Shown in pieces: positions 40,914 through 49,025 of a stretch of DNA of 64,000 nt. Position 1 is the first letter of the stretch. Each line of letters opens with the position of its first letter. Under the pieces are notes generated by a model. It saw nothing but the letters and a program-made list of their open reading frames with translations, made no database searches and had not been told where the DNA came from. The translations under genes and the position numbers were made by a program. The stretch lies in contig NZ_JH767524.1 of the NCBI RefSeq assembly GCF_000281085.1, positions 66,863 through 130,862 of the forward strand. Direction: 5' to 3'. The DNA is from Catenovulum agarivorans YM01. GTDB taxonomy: Bacteria; Pseudomonadota; Gammaproteobacteria; Enterobacterales; Alteromonadaceae.

Positions 40914-41882
40914 TTAATTACTTGGGTTACTGTTATAAAGTCTATCATCTATCAAATTATTATGTAGCGGAAAGTTAACCTTTTGTTCACTAGTACTCTT
41001 TAATAGCCAATGATTATCCAAGGTATGCATTAATTTCCGCGATGAAATTAAAGTATATTCAACTTCATCCATCAGGCGTGGTAAATCTGTTAACGTAAGT
41101 TCAGCAGTTTGGATAGCTGATTCACCTCGCTTGGCTGCGCTTTCAACCTGATTTAAAGCTTGAATGATTGGGCGCTCAAGCTCAGCTGCAGTTTGACCTA
41201 ATTGACCAGTTAACAATTCGATTTGTTGCAAACTCTTATCAAATTGCTGAATCGCATTAGGCAGCACAGCTGCTGATTGTTGTAAACTTGCGGTTAGTTG
41301 GTCCGCTTGCTGTAAACTTGCAGCTATATGTTGCTGATTTTGTTCTATCGTTTGGGTTATTGCCGCTAAACTGTCGACAATAGAGGTTAATTGGCTAGCA
41401 ATTTTCTCAACTTGCCACTGTTCGATTAACTCTTCAAACGACTTAGGCTCAATTACTTTAACTAAACTTTTATGCCCCAACAAGTTATTTGTATTTTGAC
41501 TAGGTATAAAAGTCAATCCGCTACCCGATATGACTGTGCTTAAACCTAACTTAGAGTCTATTTGTATGACACTGTCCTTGCGATAAAAACTACGATAACT
41601 GCCATCTAACTGCATGCGAATTTCAACTTGACCACTTGGGGTCAATTCTACTCTTGAAACCTTACCAATTAGCACACCAGACAAGGTAACAGGTGAGTCT
41701 TCGACTATTCCATAGGTTTGATTGACATGCGCCCTTAACTCAAATTTCATACTGTGCTGGGGCGCACTCACTCGATTAAGGTAAATGGCATAGATAACCA
41801 AAGCAATTGCGGTTAAAACAACAATGCCTAATATTTTGTCTTGTAGACTTGTTTCAAACGCTTTTGGCTTAGCAAAACTCAT
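40914..41882 (-). CDS. MCE-domain (MlaD-type) membrane-anchored protein
   Basis: 322 residues: one N-terminal membrane helix (about 17-37), an MCE domain (about 42-130; VNQTYGIVEDSPVTLSGVLIGKVSRVEL is its core region, with QIDSKLGLSTVISGSGL following), and a long Gln/Leu/Ala-rich helix (about 145-275). MCE proteins form hexameric rings or tubes carrying lipids between inner and outer membranes. It starts two bases after the ABC protein gene, in the order permease-ATPase-MCE seen in mla operons. The long helix suggests a coiled or tunnel extension as in PqiB/LetB-like proteins, though it has only one MCE domain. Confidence 0.9.
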   Translation of the reverse strand: MSFAKPKAFETSLQDKILGIVVLTAIALVIYAIYLNRVSAPQHSMKFELRAHVNQTYGIVEDSPVTLSGVLIGKVSRVELTPSGQVEIRMQLDGSYRSFYRKDSVIQIDSKLGLSTVISGSGLTFIPSQNTNNLLGHKSLVKVIEPKSFEELIEQWQVEKIASQLTSIVDSLAAITQTIEQNQQHIAASLQQADQLTASLQQSAAVLPNAIQQFDKSLQQIELLTGQLGQTAAELERPIIQALNQVESAAKRGESAIQTAELTLTDLPRLMDEVEYTLISSRKLMHTLDNHWLLKSTSEQKVNFPLHNNLIDDRLYNSNPSN

Positions 41883-41884
41883 TT

Positions 41885-42535
41885 CTATTCCAATACAATT
41901 TTTTTATTTTCAATTCGATACACTCTTTCCGCGATACTGTGACTATCACCAGCTGTTGTTGTCATTAATAAGCTGGCACCAGTTTCATTACAATACCGTT
42001 TGAGTATAGCTAAGATTTTCTCGCGCATTGCTGGCGACATCCCTGACTGTAACTCGTCAGCCAACAATAATCTTGGCCGAATAACTAATGCTCTTGCCAA
42101 ATTAACTAAGCGTAATTGCACGTCGTTTAATTGATGAACGTCGTATTCGAGAATATCTGCTATCTCTAGCTGCTCGGCGACAAATTGAATGCGCTTCACA
42201 ATAAATTCGTTGTCAAAATTTCTATGGTATTTCAACGGTAAGGCAATATTATTATAAACGGTAAATAAACTAACCAAGCCGCCACTTTCGTAACAATATG
42301 CGACTTTTCTAAATATTTGTTCGGGGGGCAATTGGTTAATATCGTCTCCATCTACCAGTAAAGTCCCACGTTGAAAAGGGACAATGCCAGCGCAAGCTTT
42401 CAAAAAGCTAGTACCACCGTCCAAAACACCTGTTGCTAAACAAACAATTTCACCTGCCGCTATTTCTATAGCCGCGTCTTCAAACAAGCTTAATTCATCA
42501 AACCCTAAATAAAAATTTGCGACATGCAGGCTCAT
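41885..42535 (-). CDS. Degenerate ABC transporter ATP-binding subunit (MlaF-like)
   Basis: 216 residues with the overall ABC nucleotide-binding fold, but with eroded motifs. The Walker A region reads TGVLDGGTSFLK (35-46), with Thr42 where the catalytic lysine belongs. The Q-loop glutamine is Glu83 (YCYES). The signature is LNDVQ (136-140) instead of LSGGQ, and the H-loop histidine is Thr193 (LLMTTT). Walker B LLLADE (156-161) is kept. The reading frame is intact, overlaps the permease gene by four bases (ATGA) and sits two bases before the MCE gene, so it is expressed and probably structural rather than a normal ATPase. Confidence 0.85.
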   Translation of the reverse strand: MSLHVANFYLGFDELSLFEDAAIEIAAGEIVCLATGVLDGGTSFLKACAGIVPFQRGTLLVDGDDINQLPPEQIFRKVAYCYESGGLVSLFTVYNNIALPLKYHRNFDNEFIVKRIQFVAEQLEIADILEYDVHQLNDVQLRLVNLARALVIRPRLLLADELQSGMSPAMREKILAILKRYCNETGASLLMTTTAGDSHSIAERVYRIENKKIVLE

Positions 42536-43323
42536 AATTTGTATGCCATTAAACTAAGGACGACATTTAAGGTAAAAAAGGTAATAAGTTGTGCCGTTGT
42601 CGAACTTGAGATAGCGCGGCTAATGTCGGTAAAGCGACCTGCAACTCGCCCACAAAAATGCAAACTGATTAAGCCGATCAAGCTACCGCCAATTAAAGCT
42701 TTTGATAAAGTAATTACAACTTCTAACCCAGTAATTTTGGCTAAGATAGCACTCAAAAATACGGTAAAGGATAACGAAGGGTCATCTAACAAAATGACTA
42801 AATATGCCGATGAGATACTAACTGCATTAAAAAAGATAAACATCAATAATAAGGATAATGGGAAAGCGAAAAAAACCGGCAATAAAAAGATAAATATTGG
42901 GCTCATTTGTTGTGCTTTTAACACTTCAAATTCATTGTACAATTTTAGATGTCCAAGCTCGGCGGTAATGGCGGTCGCCGACCGAGCGATTAATATAACC
43001 CCTGAAATAAGCGGACCTAACTCACGAATAACCACAATCACAAAAAAGTTTGCATAAAACTCAACCATGCTTTTGCCTGGCGGTAACACTGCATATAACC
43101 TAGCCATCATTAACGAGCCGATGATTAACGCAATAGCTGTATTGATTCCAATCGCACGTACGCCTGTATTATATAACTGACGCTTAAACATCATCCAAAA
43201 AATATTGCGACGGGCAGGATGCAATAAGTGGCGAGATTCCTTGATTGTCAGTGCAAGCAAACCCGAAATATCTAAAAAATAGTTAAATACGCCACGTAGG
43301 TATGCCCCCAAAACCCCTATCAT
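42532..43323 (-). CDS. MlaE-family ABC permease
   Basis: An integral membrane permease for MCE-type lipid transport, 263 residues from the ATG at 43323. The hallmark region is RELGPLISGVILIARSATA followed by ITAELGHLKLYNEFEVL; helices are seen at about 60-80, 90-120, 150-185 and 205-255. The frame is open to 43353, but the ATG at 43323 overlaps the preceding stop by four bases (ATGA), the same coupling as with the next gene, so I chose it. The permease motifs are well kept, in contrast to the decayed ATPase partner. Confidence 0.92.
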   Translation of the reverse strand: MIGVLGAYLRGVFNYFLDISGLLALTIKESRHLLHPARRNIFWMMFKRQLYNTGVRAIGINTAIALIIGSLMMARLYAVLPPGKSMVEFYANFFVIVVIRELGPLISGVILIARSATAITAELGHLKLYNEFEVLKAQQMSPIFIFLLPVFFAFPLSLLLMFIFFNAVSISSAYLVILLDDPSLSFTVFLSAILAKITGLEVVITLSKALIGGSLIGLISLHFCGRVAGRFTDISRAISSSTTAQLITFFTLNVVLSLMAYKL

Positions 43324-44105
43324 AAATTTGCCTGATGGTTGGCAGTAAACCATTGCTGCATAGGTTCAACTAACTGCGGGGCGTGTGCCTTAGCACTTAT
43401 TAACGCAAGCGAAAAATACCATACACTAAGGTCATGCTCATTTTGTTGATGGTATAACTTACTCAGCATAAAAAGGCTGTCGGTAATCAATTGCACTAAC
43501 TTATGTTGTTGTGCCAATTCTAACGCGCTAGCGAGCGCTGATACATCGGCTTGGGCATACCCTAATTGATAGTATAAATAGGCTGCATCTGCTGGATATA
43601 ACTTTGCGATGGCATTTAGCTGTTTTGCTAAATTTTGCCAATCATTTTGATAAAAATGCCAATAACCAAGCTGACGTTGATTTAACTTGCTTAAATCGAG
43701 TTGCTGGAATAGTTCAGAATTTTGTGTATAACGAAACTCAATTAAATAACAATCCGCGAGATAATGGTTATATATTGTTGTGCTTGCTAACCTTTTGCAT
43801 TGCTCAAGTGCATGCTCAGCTTGCTCGACCTGCTGATTAACATAATATAGGTCAGCTAAGACAAGTTCACTCTTGATGATATATTCTACATCAGCAAATA
43901 CCGCAAAAGTTTTCTGAATTTGTTGATACTTGTTTATTCGCTCGGCTAATCCATGCTCAGAGGTTAGCTGATTAAAATTATGCCGAGCCGTTTGTAAATC
44001 AGGATGAAGCGGCTCAGTTGTTGTTGAACAAGCAGTAAGTGTAAAGAGTAACAACAAACATATTTTTGTTGCCGAGTTAACTTTCCTCTGCCATACGCTT
44101 TGCAT
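43320..44105 (-). CDS. TPR-like lipoprotein of unknown function
   Basis: About 261 residues. A lipoprotein signal ends L-F-T-L-T-A-C (Cys26 from the ATG at 44105); a GTG one codon upstream is also possible. The rest is all-helical with TPR-like repeats (VNQQVEQAEHALEQCKRLA, DAAYLYYQLGYAQADVSALASALE, LVQLITDSLFMLSKLYHQ). No family is recognised. It overlaps the end of the upstream gene by 29 bases in another frame and the permease start by four, so it belongs tightly to the operon. A scaffold role for the envelope complex is an inference. Confidence 0.72.
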   Translation of the reverse strand: MQSVWQRKVNSATKICLLLLFTLTACSTTTEPLHPDLQTARHNFNQLTSEHGLAERINKYQQIQKTFAVFADVEYIIKSELVLADLYYVNQQVEQAEHALEQCKRLASTTIYNHYLADCYLIEFRYTQNSELFQQLDLSKLNQRQLGYWHFYQNDWQNLAKQLNAIAKLYPADAAYLYYQLGYAQADVSALASALELAQQHKLVQLITDSLFMLSKLYHQQNEHDLSVWYFSLALISAKAHAPQLVEPMQQWFTANHQANL

Positions 44106-44799
44106 CACTTTTTAGCATCCTAACAAATGTTTCCAAATGGTCTGGTCGGTTTACATACTCTTCTAGGATTGCAATCGACTCCTCGAGAGTTTTGTGTCTG
44201 AGCATAAACGCCATGCTCTCTCTCAAAGATTTTAATTCATTTGAAGATAATTGAATCTCTAATAAATCGGCGAAATCATCAAAGTCATTCGCCAAAAATA
44301 GTTTTTTACTATGCAGTCGAAAACGCCATCTAGCCACTCGGGCACCTATCGAGTTGAGTGTGGTACCTAACCAAATACCGATTACCAAAACAATAAAGTC
44401 GCCAATCTTATCACGTGCTACCGACTTCCATTCCTGTGACAAAACACTTTCAGACAACTCGGAGGTGGTGCGAATTTCTTCGATATATTTTTTTGCTACA
44501 GTATTCAGTGGGTTTAAATTAAGCGCTTGCATAAATCTAGCTTCTGCAGGACCAAACTTTTTAGCCAAATATAAAGCTTCACCTTGTAAAGCATAAATCA
44601 TATCGTTGTCTTTGTAGCGTTTTAGTGCTTCAGTGGTTAGATGTTCGGCTTTGTCAAACTCCCCAGCTTCAATAAATTTTTGCGCCTGTACTACGACTCT
44701 GGTTTCTGACTTCAAGTGTTTATCCAATGATTCAACATCTTGAGCAAACAACTGTAGGCTTAATACCGTAATCAAGACAACAAAACTCTGTTTAACCAT
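44077..44799 (-). CDS. Inner-membrane TPR-like protein of unknown function
   Basis: 240 residues. An N-terminal signal or anchor (about 1-19) precedes two TPR repeats (AGEFDKAEHLTTEALKRYKD; KKFGPAEARFMQALNLNPLN) at about 40-105. A membrane helix follows at about 133-150 (GDFIVLVIGIWLGTTLN), and the remaining 85 residues are helical and charged. The predicted topology is periplasmic TPR with a cytoplasmic C-terminal domain. Translation is coupled to the preceding gene (TAATG). No known family is recognised. It may connect the periplasmic and cytoplasmic parts of the operon's machine. Confidence 0.72.
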   Translation of the reverse strand: MVKQSFVVLITVLSLQLFAQDVESLDKHLKSETRVVVQAQKFIEAGEFDKAEHLTTEALKRYKDNDMIYALQGEALYLAKKFGPAEARFMQALNLNPLNTVAKKYIEEIRTTSELSESVLSQEWKSVARDKIGDFIVLVIGIWLGTTLNSIGARVARWRFRLHSKKLFLANDFDDFADLLEIQLSSNELKSLRESMAFMLRHKTLEESIAILEEYVNRPDHLETFVRMLKSDAKRMAEES

Positions 44800-45854
44800 T
44801 AATCGGCCACCACAACCATCACACCAGCATTGTGCATTACTTGATAGATAGTTTTGTTATTCTGTAAAATTTTTGCTTCCGCATCTCCTATGACCAAGTC
44901 GGATTTACGTAACTTATAGGTGTTTTTAGCTTTAACTATCATTGGCTTTATTGCTACTCGAGTATTGCGAATAGCATCATCGACGTCAAAATCATAAGAA
45001 ACTGGGCGTTTTTTTACTAAGTCATCATACGAAGTATCATCATTTGGGTAAATAATGTCGCCACTTTCACTGCGAATAGTTGGTACAGCGGCAATTTTAA
45101 AATCAGTGACACTGCTTGCGTCAATTAACAATCCAGTAAAGTTGGCGGTATTCTCAAAATCTTTGATAAAAGCATCTAACTGCATGGCTACTTTTTCAGC
45201 CCCTTGCACTTGCAACCAGATTGCCATACGTTTAGTAAATTCAGCTTCCTCCGCCGTGGTGATCACAAAAGGTTGTGGGGCGGCATACGCCTTAGTAATA
45301 AAATTCAAATCAAGGCTTTGTTTGAACGCGACCCAACTTGAATTAAATTGTGCTTGATAGAGTTCAAAACCACTCAAGCCATTTGCCGTTGAAGTTAAGC
45401 CACTTTGCTGTGTTTTACTTTTTGGAATAAAAGTTTCCATTAAGTTACCCGCCATAGGAATTTCCATAGTGACAGAAGCAACATCATTTTGATAATGATC
45501 TTTGGTCATAATGGCGCCTTTAATCACGGCTTCAACTTGGGTTCGCACAGTATCACTTGCTAACGTCATATCTTGCACTAAGGTTTGGGAGTTAACTCTA
45601 ACCCCGTTAACAATTTCAGCTAGGTTTCGATATGCATCTAATTGTGCAGCTCTGCGTGCTAGCAAACGTGCTTTTGAACTACCAATTTGGTTTTGTGGCG
45701 CGACACCATAACCATGCGCGAATATGCTGCCTTGAGACCAGTTAACTCCCCCATTGGCAGTTTGTACAATAACTTCATCTGCCTGAGTTGTGTGAACAAA
45801 CAAAATGCTGACACTTAGGACAAAAGTTTGGCTAATTTTACGAATAAGAGTCAT
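44799..45854 (-). CDS. LPP20-family exported protein (second copy in operon)
   Basis: 351 residues with a signal peptide cleaved near TQA-D (about 25). Residues about 45-150 carry the LPP20/FlgP signature: SSKARLLARRAAQLDAYRNLA, VNGVRVNSQTLVQDM, SDTVRTQVEAVIKGA. A second domain (about 255-350) resembles the C-terminal region of the other LPP20 gene, ending KNTYKLRKSDLVIGDAEA and VMHNAGVMVVVAD. There is no lipobox despite the family name. It follows the transglycosylase gene by 14 bases. FlgP relatives form periplasmic rings around the Vibrio flagellum; here the role is unknown. Confidence 0.78.
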   Translation of the reverse strand: MTLIRKISQTFVLSVSILFVHTTQADEVIVQTANGGVNWSQGSIFAHGYGVAPQNQIGSSKARLLARRAAQLDAYRNLAEIVNGVRVNSQTLVQDMTLASDTVRTQVEAVIKGAIMTKDHYQNDVASVTMEIPMAGNLMETFIPKSKTQQSGLTSTANGLSGFELYQAQFNSSWVAFKQSLDLNFITKAYAAPQPFVITTAEEAEFTKRMAIWLQVQGAEKVAMQLDAFIKDFENTANFTGLLIDASSVTDFKIAAVPTIRSESGDIIYPNDDTSYDDLVKKRPVSYDFDVDDAIRNTRVAIKPMIVKAKNTYKLRKSDLVIGDAEAKILQNNKTIYQVMHNAGVMVVVAD

Positions 45855-45868
45855 ACGCTGATTTACCT

Positions 45869-47167
45869 CTATACCTCATCCCATTTAGCGTAACGTTTTT
45901 TAGCTTTGGTTACTTTATCTAAATAACGCCGAGTTTCTAACGCCGGTAAATTTACCGATAGGTATTGATATACTTGTTCTGCTGTTTGTTTATTTATTAT
46001 TTTAGCTGCTTTATTGAAATTTTTGCTGTTACCGGTAAATGTTTTTGCCACATTACCTACACCAGTATTGTAAGAAGCCACGGCACAATAAAAACGTGCT
46101 AGCGGGTCATCAACTTTACGCAAATAGCGTGTTGTTAATAAGTCAAAATAAGCAACACCTAGTTCTATATTTTGTTCACTGTCGTATAAATACTCAGGCT
46201 CAACAACACGTTTTTCACCGTATACATGTTTATAGGCATCAATCCCTGCAGTACGAGGAACCAATTGCATCAAACCAAAAGCCGGTACAGGAGAAGTTGC
46301 TCTGGGGTTAAAACTAGATTCTGTTTCGATGATCGCCAACACCAATGAAACGGGTACTTGGTACTTTTCAGAATAACGCTTAATCACAGAGAAATTACGT
46401 TCAATAAGTTCATTTTGATAACCCGACAAAAATGGAATTTTGATTTTAATCACTTTGGTCGGTTTGTTATCTATATTCACTTGACGAGTTTGAGCCAAGG
46501 CTTTCGTGTCTTGGGCTAGATTAGGTTCAAACTCACCTTCAGCTTCTAATGCCTCTAGCTCTTGTAGAACCTGCTCAATTTGCTCATTAGAAACTAAATC
46601 TTGCAACACAGGCTTATCCTTTACCGTCGAGCCTGCCATACTAGGTTGAGCCGGAGCACTGGCTTGGCGACTGGTGTCATCCGCCAGTTGTTTTTTTATC
46701 GCTTGGCTGAGCAAATCTTTGTCTTCTAATGTGGCAGGCGTATCAGTCTGTGCAGCTACTAATGCATTTTTAAGACGCTGAATAACTTGTTGCGGAGATT
46801 GTTCGGGTTGAATAATAGTTTCAATTGACAGTTGGCCGGATTCAAAATCCATCATTCGACGAGTTTGCATGTCTGGCGCATAATCAACCCATTCATGTGC
46901 CGAAGGTAGTTTTAACTCTTCAGCGCCCCAATTAACTTCAATCTTTTTCGAAAGTCCCTTAAGTGCGCGCTCTACCGCTTGCTCAACCGCATTAAAACGG
47001 CGTTCTAAAATAACGTCAGTACCCGCAAACTGTTTATCGAGCAGCGCATCGATTTCAGCAAAATCGTCGTCTACATCAGCAAAACTATCATTGGCAGCTA
47101 GATGTACAGGCAACATCAAAGATACAGCAATTGCGCCTATACCTATTAGCTTGTTTACTCGTTGCAC
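45869..47167 (-). CDS. MltC-like lytic transglycosylase, non-lipidated (GTG start)
   Basis: A periplasmic murein hydrolase of about 432 residues. A signal peptide (to LAA) is followed by an MltC N-terminal-like (DUF3393) region (about 30-130, EWVDYAPDMQTRRMMDFESG), a Gln/Pro/Ala-rich linker, and an SLT domain with IETESSFNPRA (catalytic Glu at about 283), FGLMQLVPRTAG and AVASYNTG. MltC is normally a lipoprotein; no lipobox is present here. The GTG at 47167 lies five bases after GGGAGG, whereas the GTG at 47173 abuts it, so the later one is chosen. In this operon it could open the wall for an envelope-spanning complex. Confidence 0.88.
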   Translation of the reverse strand: MQRVNKLIGIGAIAVSLMLPVHLAANDSFADVDDDFAEIDALLDKQFAGTDVILERRFNAVEQAVERALKGLSKKIEVNWGAEELKLPSAHEWVDYAPDMQTRRMMDFESGQLSIETIIQPEQSPQQVIQRLKNALVAAQTDTPATLEDKDLLSQAIKKQLADDTSRQASAPAQPSMAGSTVKDKPVLQDLVSNEQIEQVLQELEALEAEGEFEPNLAQDTKALAQTRQVNIDNKPTKVIKIKIPFLSGYQNELIERNFSVIKRYSEKYQVPVSLVLAIIETESSFNPRATSPVPAFGLMQLVPRTAGIDAYKHVYGEKRVVEPEYLYDSEQNIELGVAYFDLLTTRYLRKVDDPLARFYCAVASYNTGVGNVAKTFTGNSKNFNKAAKIINKQTAEQVYQYLSVNLPALETRRYLDKVTKAKKRYAKWDEV

Positions 47168-47207
47168 ATCCACCTCCCAATGTGTAATTAACAGTTTACC
47201 AACCTAT

Positions 47208-48017
47208 TTACTTCGACAAAATAACCAAAATACCATCCATTGAATGGCGCTCTACATTTGCCAGTATTGCCGCAGCATCTTGGTTGGAGACAACTAAGTC
47301 ACTGCCATTGATGGTTCTTTCAACTTTAATTTTCACCGGTAAAAAGCTATCAAACTCACTCGCATCTTGGCTCCACACAACTGATTTAGTTGGATGTTGT
47401 TCAAAATCTTTAGAAGATAAAACCAATTTTCCATCATTGGTAAACACTTGTGTCACCAATGATGCCGTATACGCTTGGGTGCTTGCATCAAGTATAAAAG
47501 CCGAATGAACTTGAGTAGGTTTAACCTCAGCCGAAGGGACATAAACTGGTGCTGCTGGTTCATTTGTTTTAGCCGGCAATGCATCAACTAGTGCTTGTTT
47601 CAAATTTTGTTTGTTGCGACATTGGGTAGATTGGGCATTAATACACACACCAACAGTTACTTCAGCAACATAAGTTCCATCTTCTTGTGATAACTTAGAA
47701 TCCACAATAAAAGCCCCTTCCAACGTCCCTTTAACTCGGGTTGCAATTACATCGGAAGTCACTTCGTAATCTTCAACTGTTGTACCAGCTGTTAATCTTA
47801 TGCCCCTGATTTGCTCTGCTAAGTTTCTTTGGGCGTCTACTTGCGCTGCACGTTTAGCCATAAAACGTGCTTGTACTTTATTAGCCACTTTACTCATGTC
47901 AACTGTGCCAAAGCCAGTTGCTTGCATAATCCCACTCTGAAACGCTTGGTTATCTGCCTGAGCACTAAAACTCAGCGAAGTTAAGCTTACGATTAAAGCT
48001 GCAAATACCGATTTCAT
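47208..48017 (-). CDS. LPP20-family exported protein (first gene of the operon)
   Basis: 269 residues. A signal peptide cleaved after AQA (about 21) precedes the LPP20 domain (about 30-125): VQARFMAKRAAQVDAQRNLA, IRGIRLTAGTTVEDYEVTSD, VKGTLEGAFIVDSKL. It is clearly related to the gene at 44799. A Cys pair (CINAQSTQC) follows. The C-terminal domain (about 150-269) ends GSDLVVSNQDAAAILANVE. AAGGA lies about nine bases before the ATG. The 132 bases upstream, after crp, should contain the operon promoter, though I could not find a convincing pair of hexamers. Confidence 0.8.
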   Translation of the reverse strand: MKSVFAALIVSLTSLSFSAQADNQAFQSGIMQATGFGTVDMSKVANKVQARFMAKRAAQVDAQRNLAEQIRGIRLTAGTTVEDYEVTSDVIATRVKGTLEGAFIVDSKLSQEDGTYVAEVTVGVCINAQSTQCRNKQNLKQALVDALPAKTNEPAAPVYVPSAEVKPTQVHSAFILDASTQAYTASLVTQVFTNDGKLVLSSKDFEQHPTKSVVWSQDASEFDSFLPVKIKVERTINGSDLVVSNQDAAAILANVERHSMDGILVILSK

Positions 48018-48149
48018 ACCAAATTCCTTGTTAAAAATGTTGACCTAATCATAAGTGTAAATCAATTGAAGCTGGGGTACAGCTTAGATCATCCAAAACG
48101 CAATAAAACAATGAACTAAATCACAATCTTTAGCTACGTCAGCTAAACG

Positions 48150-48782
48150 TTAGCGTGTTCCGTAAACCACCATGGTTTTACCATGAGCTTCGATTAAACC
48201 TTGTTCTTCAAGGTTTTTTAACACGCGTCCAACCATTTCACGAGAGCAACCAACAATGCGTCCTAATTCCTGACGAGTGATTTTAATTTGCATACCATCT
48301 GGATGGGTCATGGCATCCGGCTGTTTACACAAGTCTAATAAAGCAGCTGCAACACGGCCAGTCACGTCTAGAAACGCCAAATCAACAACTTTTCTTGAAG
48401 TATCACGTAACCTAAGTGCTAGCTGGCCAGAAACTCGAAAAAGAATTTCAGGGTGGGATTTACACAAATCTTTAAACTTGTCATAAGTAATTTCAGCGAC
48501 TTCACATTCAGTTCGAGCTTTAACAGTTGCACTGCGCTCTTGGCCATCAAACAACCCCATCTCACCATAAAACTCGCCTGGATTTAGGTAAGCAAGTATT
48601 AACTCGCGTCCTTCTTCATTTTCAATACTAACAGCAACTGAGCCGTCTAATAACAAAGATAAAGTTTCTGGCTTATCGCCTGCACAAATCATAGTGCTTT
48701 TGGCTGGGTAACGTTTGCGATTACAATGTTTTACAAAGTGTTGTAACTCGTCATCGTTGGCTACATGGTATGGCATACTCAT
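48150..48782 (-). CDS. crp: cAMP receptor protein CRP
   Basis: The global cAMP-dependent regulator, 210 residues and very close to E. coli CRP. The cAMP-binding beta roll (about 20-110) carries [19 protein letters not shown]; the dimer helix follows. The helix-turn-helix is [19 protein letters not shown], so the DNA recognition helix matches the RE-x-VGR pattern that reads TGTGA. The C-terminus [12 protein letters not shown] is conserved. It is monocistronic and lies upstream of the LPP20-MCE operon on the same strand. No perfect CRP site is seen in its own upstream region, only TTGTGA half-sites. Confidence 0.97.
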   Translation of the reverse strand: MSMPYHVANDDELQHFVKHCNRKRYPAKSTMICAGDKPETLSLLLDGSVAVSIENEEGRELILAYLNPGEFYGEMGLFDGQERSATVKARTECEVAEITYDKFKDLCKSHPEILFRVSGQLALRLRDTSRKVVDLAFLDVTGRVAAALLDLCKQPDAMTHPDGMQIKITRQELGRIVGCSREMVGRVLKNLEEQGLIEAHGKTMVVYGTR

Positions 48783-49025
48783 GGTTTTGCTCTCTTATTC
48801 TAATTGTGAACTTGTAGACATTTTTCCGATACTTTTTATATCATACAGTGAAATGAAGAAAAATCACTCACAACTCATAATTAATCTGTCATATAATGGG
48901 TTTGCTCTCGTTGTACACTATATCGCATGTAGAAGGATAAACTTTAAATCTTACCTAATGCCGTTCATATAATTGTGAGCATACGCCCAAATTCTTACAT
49001 TTCTTAATCTTAACAGGAGCATGTT

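Noticed and set aside
41885-42535. ABC subunit as a pseudogene
   Set aside because: The frame is full length, overlaps its neighbours with normal ATGA coupling, and retains Walker B; decay by chance would be expected to break the frame as well.
39807-48017. Part of a flagellar gene cluster
   Set aside because: Apart from LPP20/FlgT-like folds, no flagellar rod, hook, ring or motor gene is present, while MCE transport genes are.
48715-48972. 85-residue ORF running from crp into the crp-mscS gap
   Set aside because: It begins inside crp on the other strand, has no ribosome site, and covers the A/T-rich promoter region of both genes.
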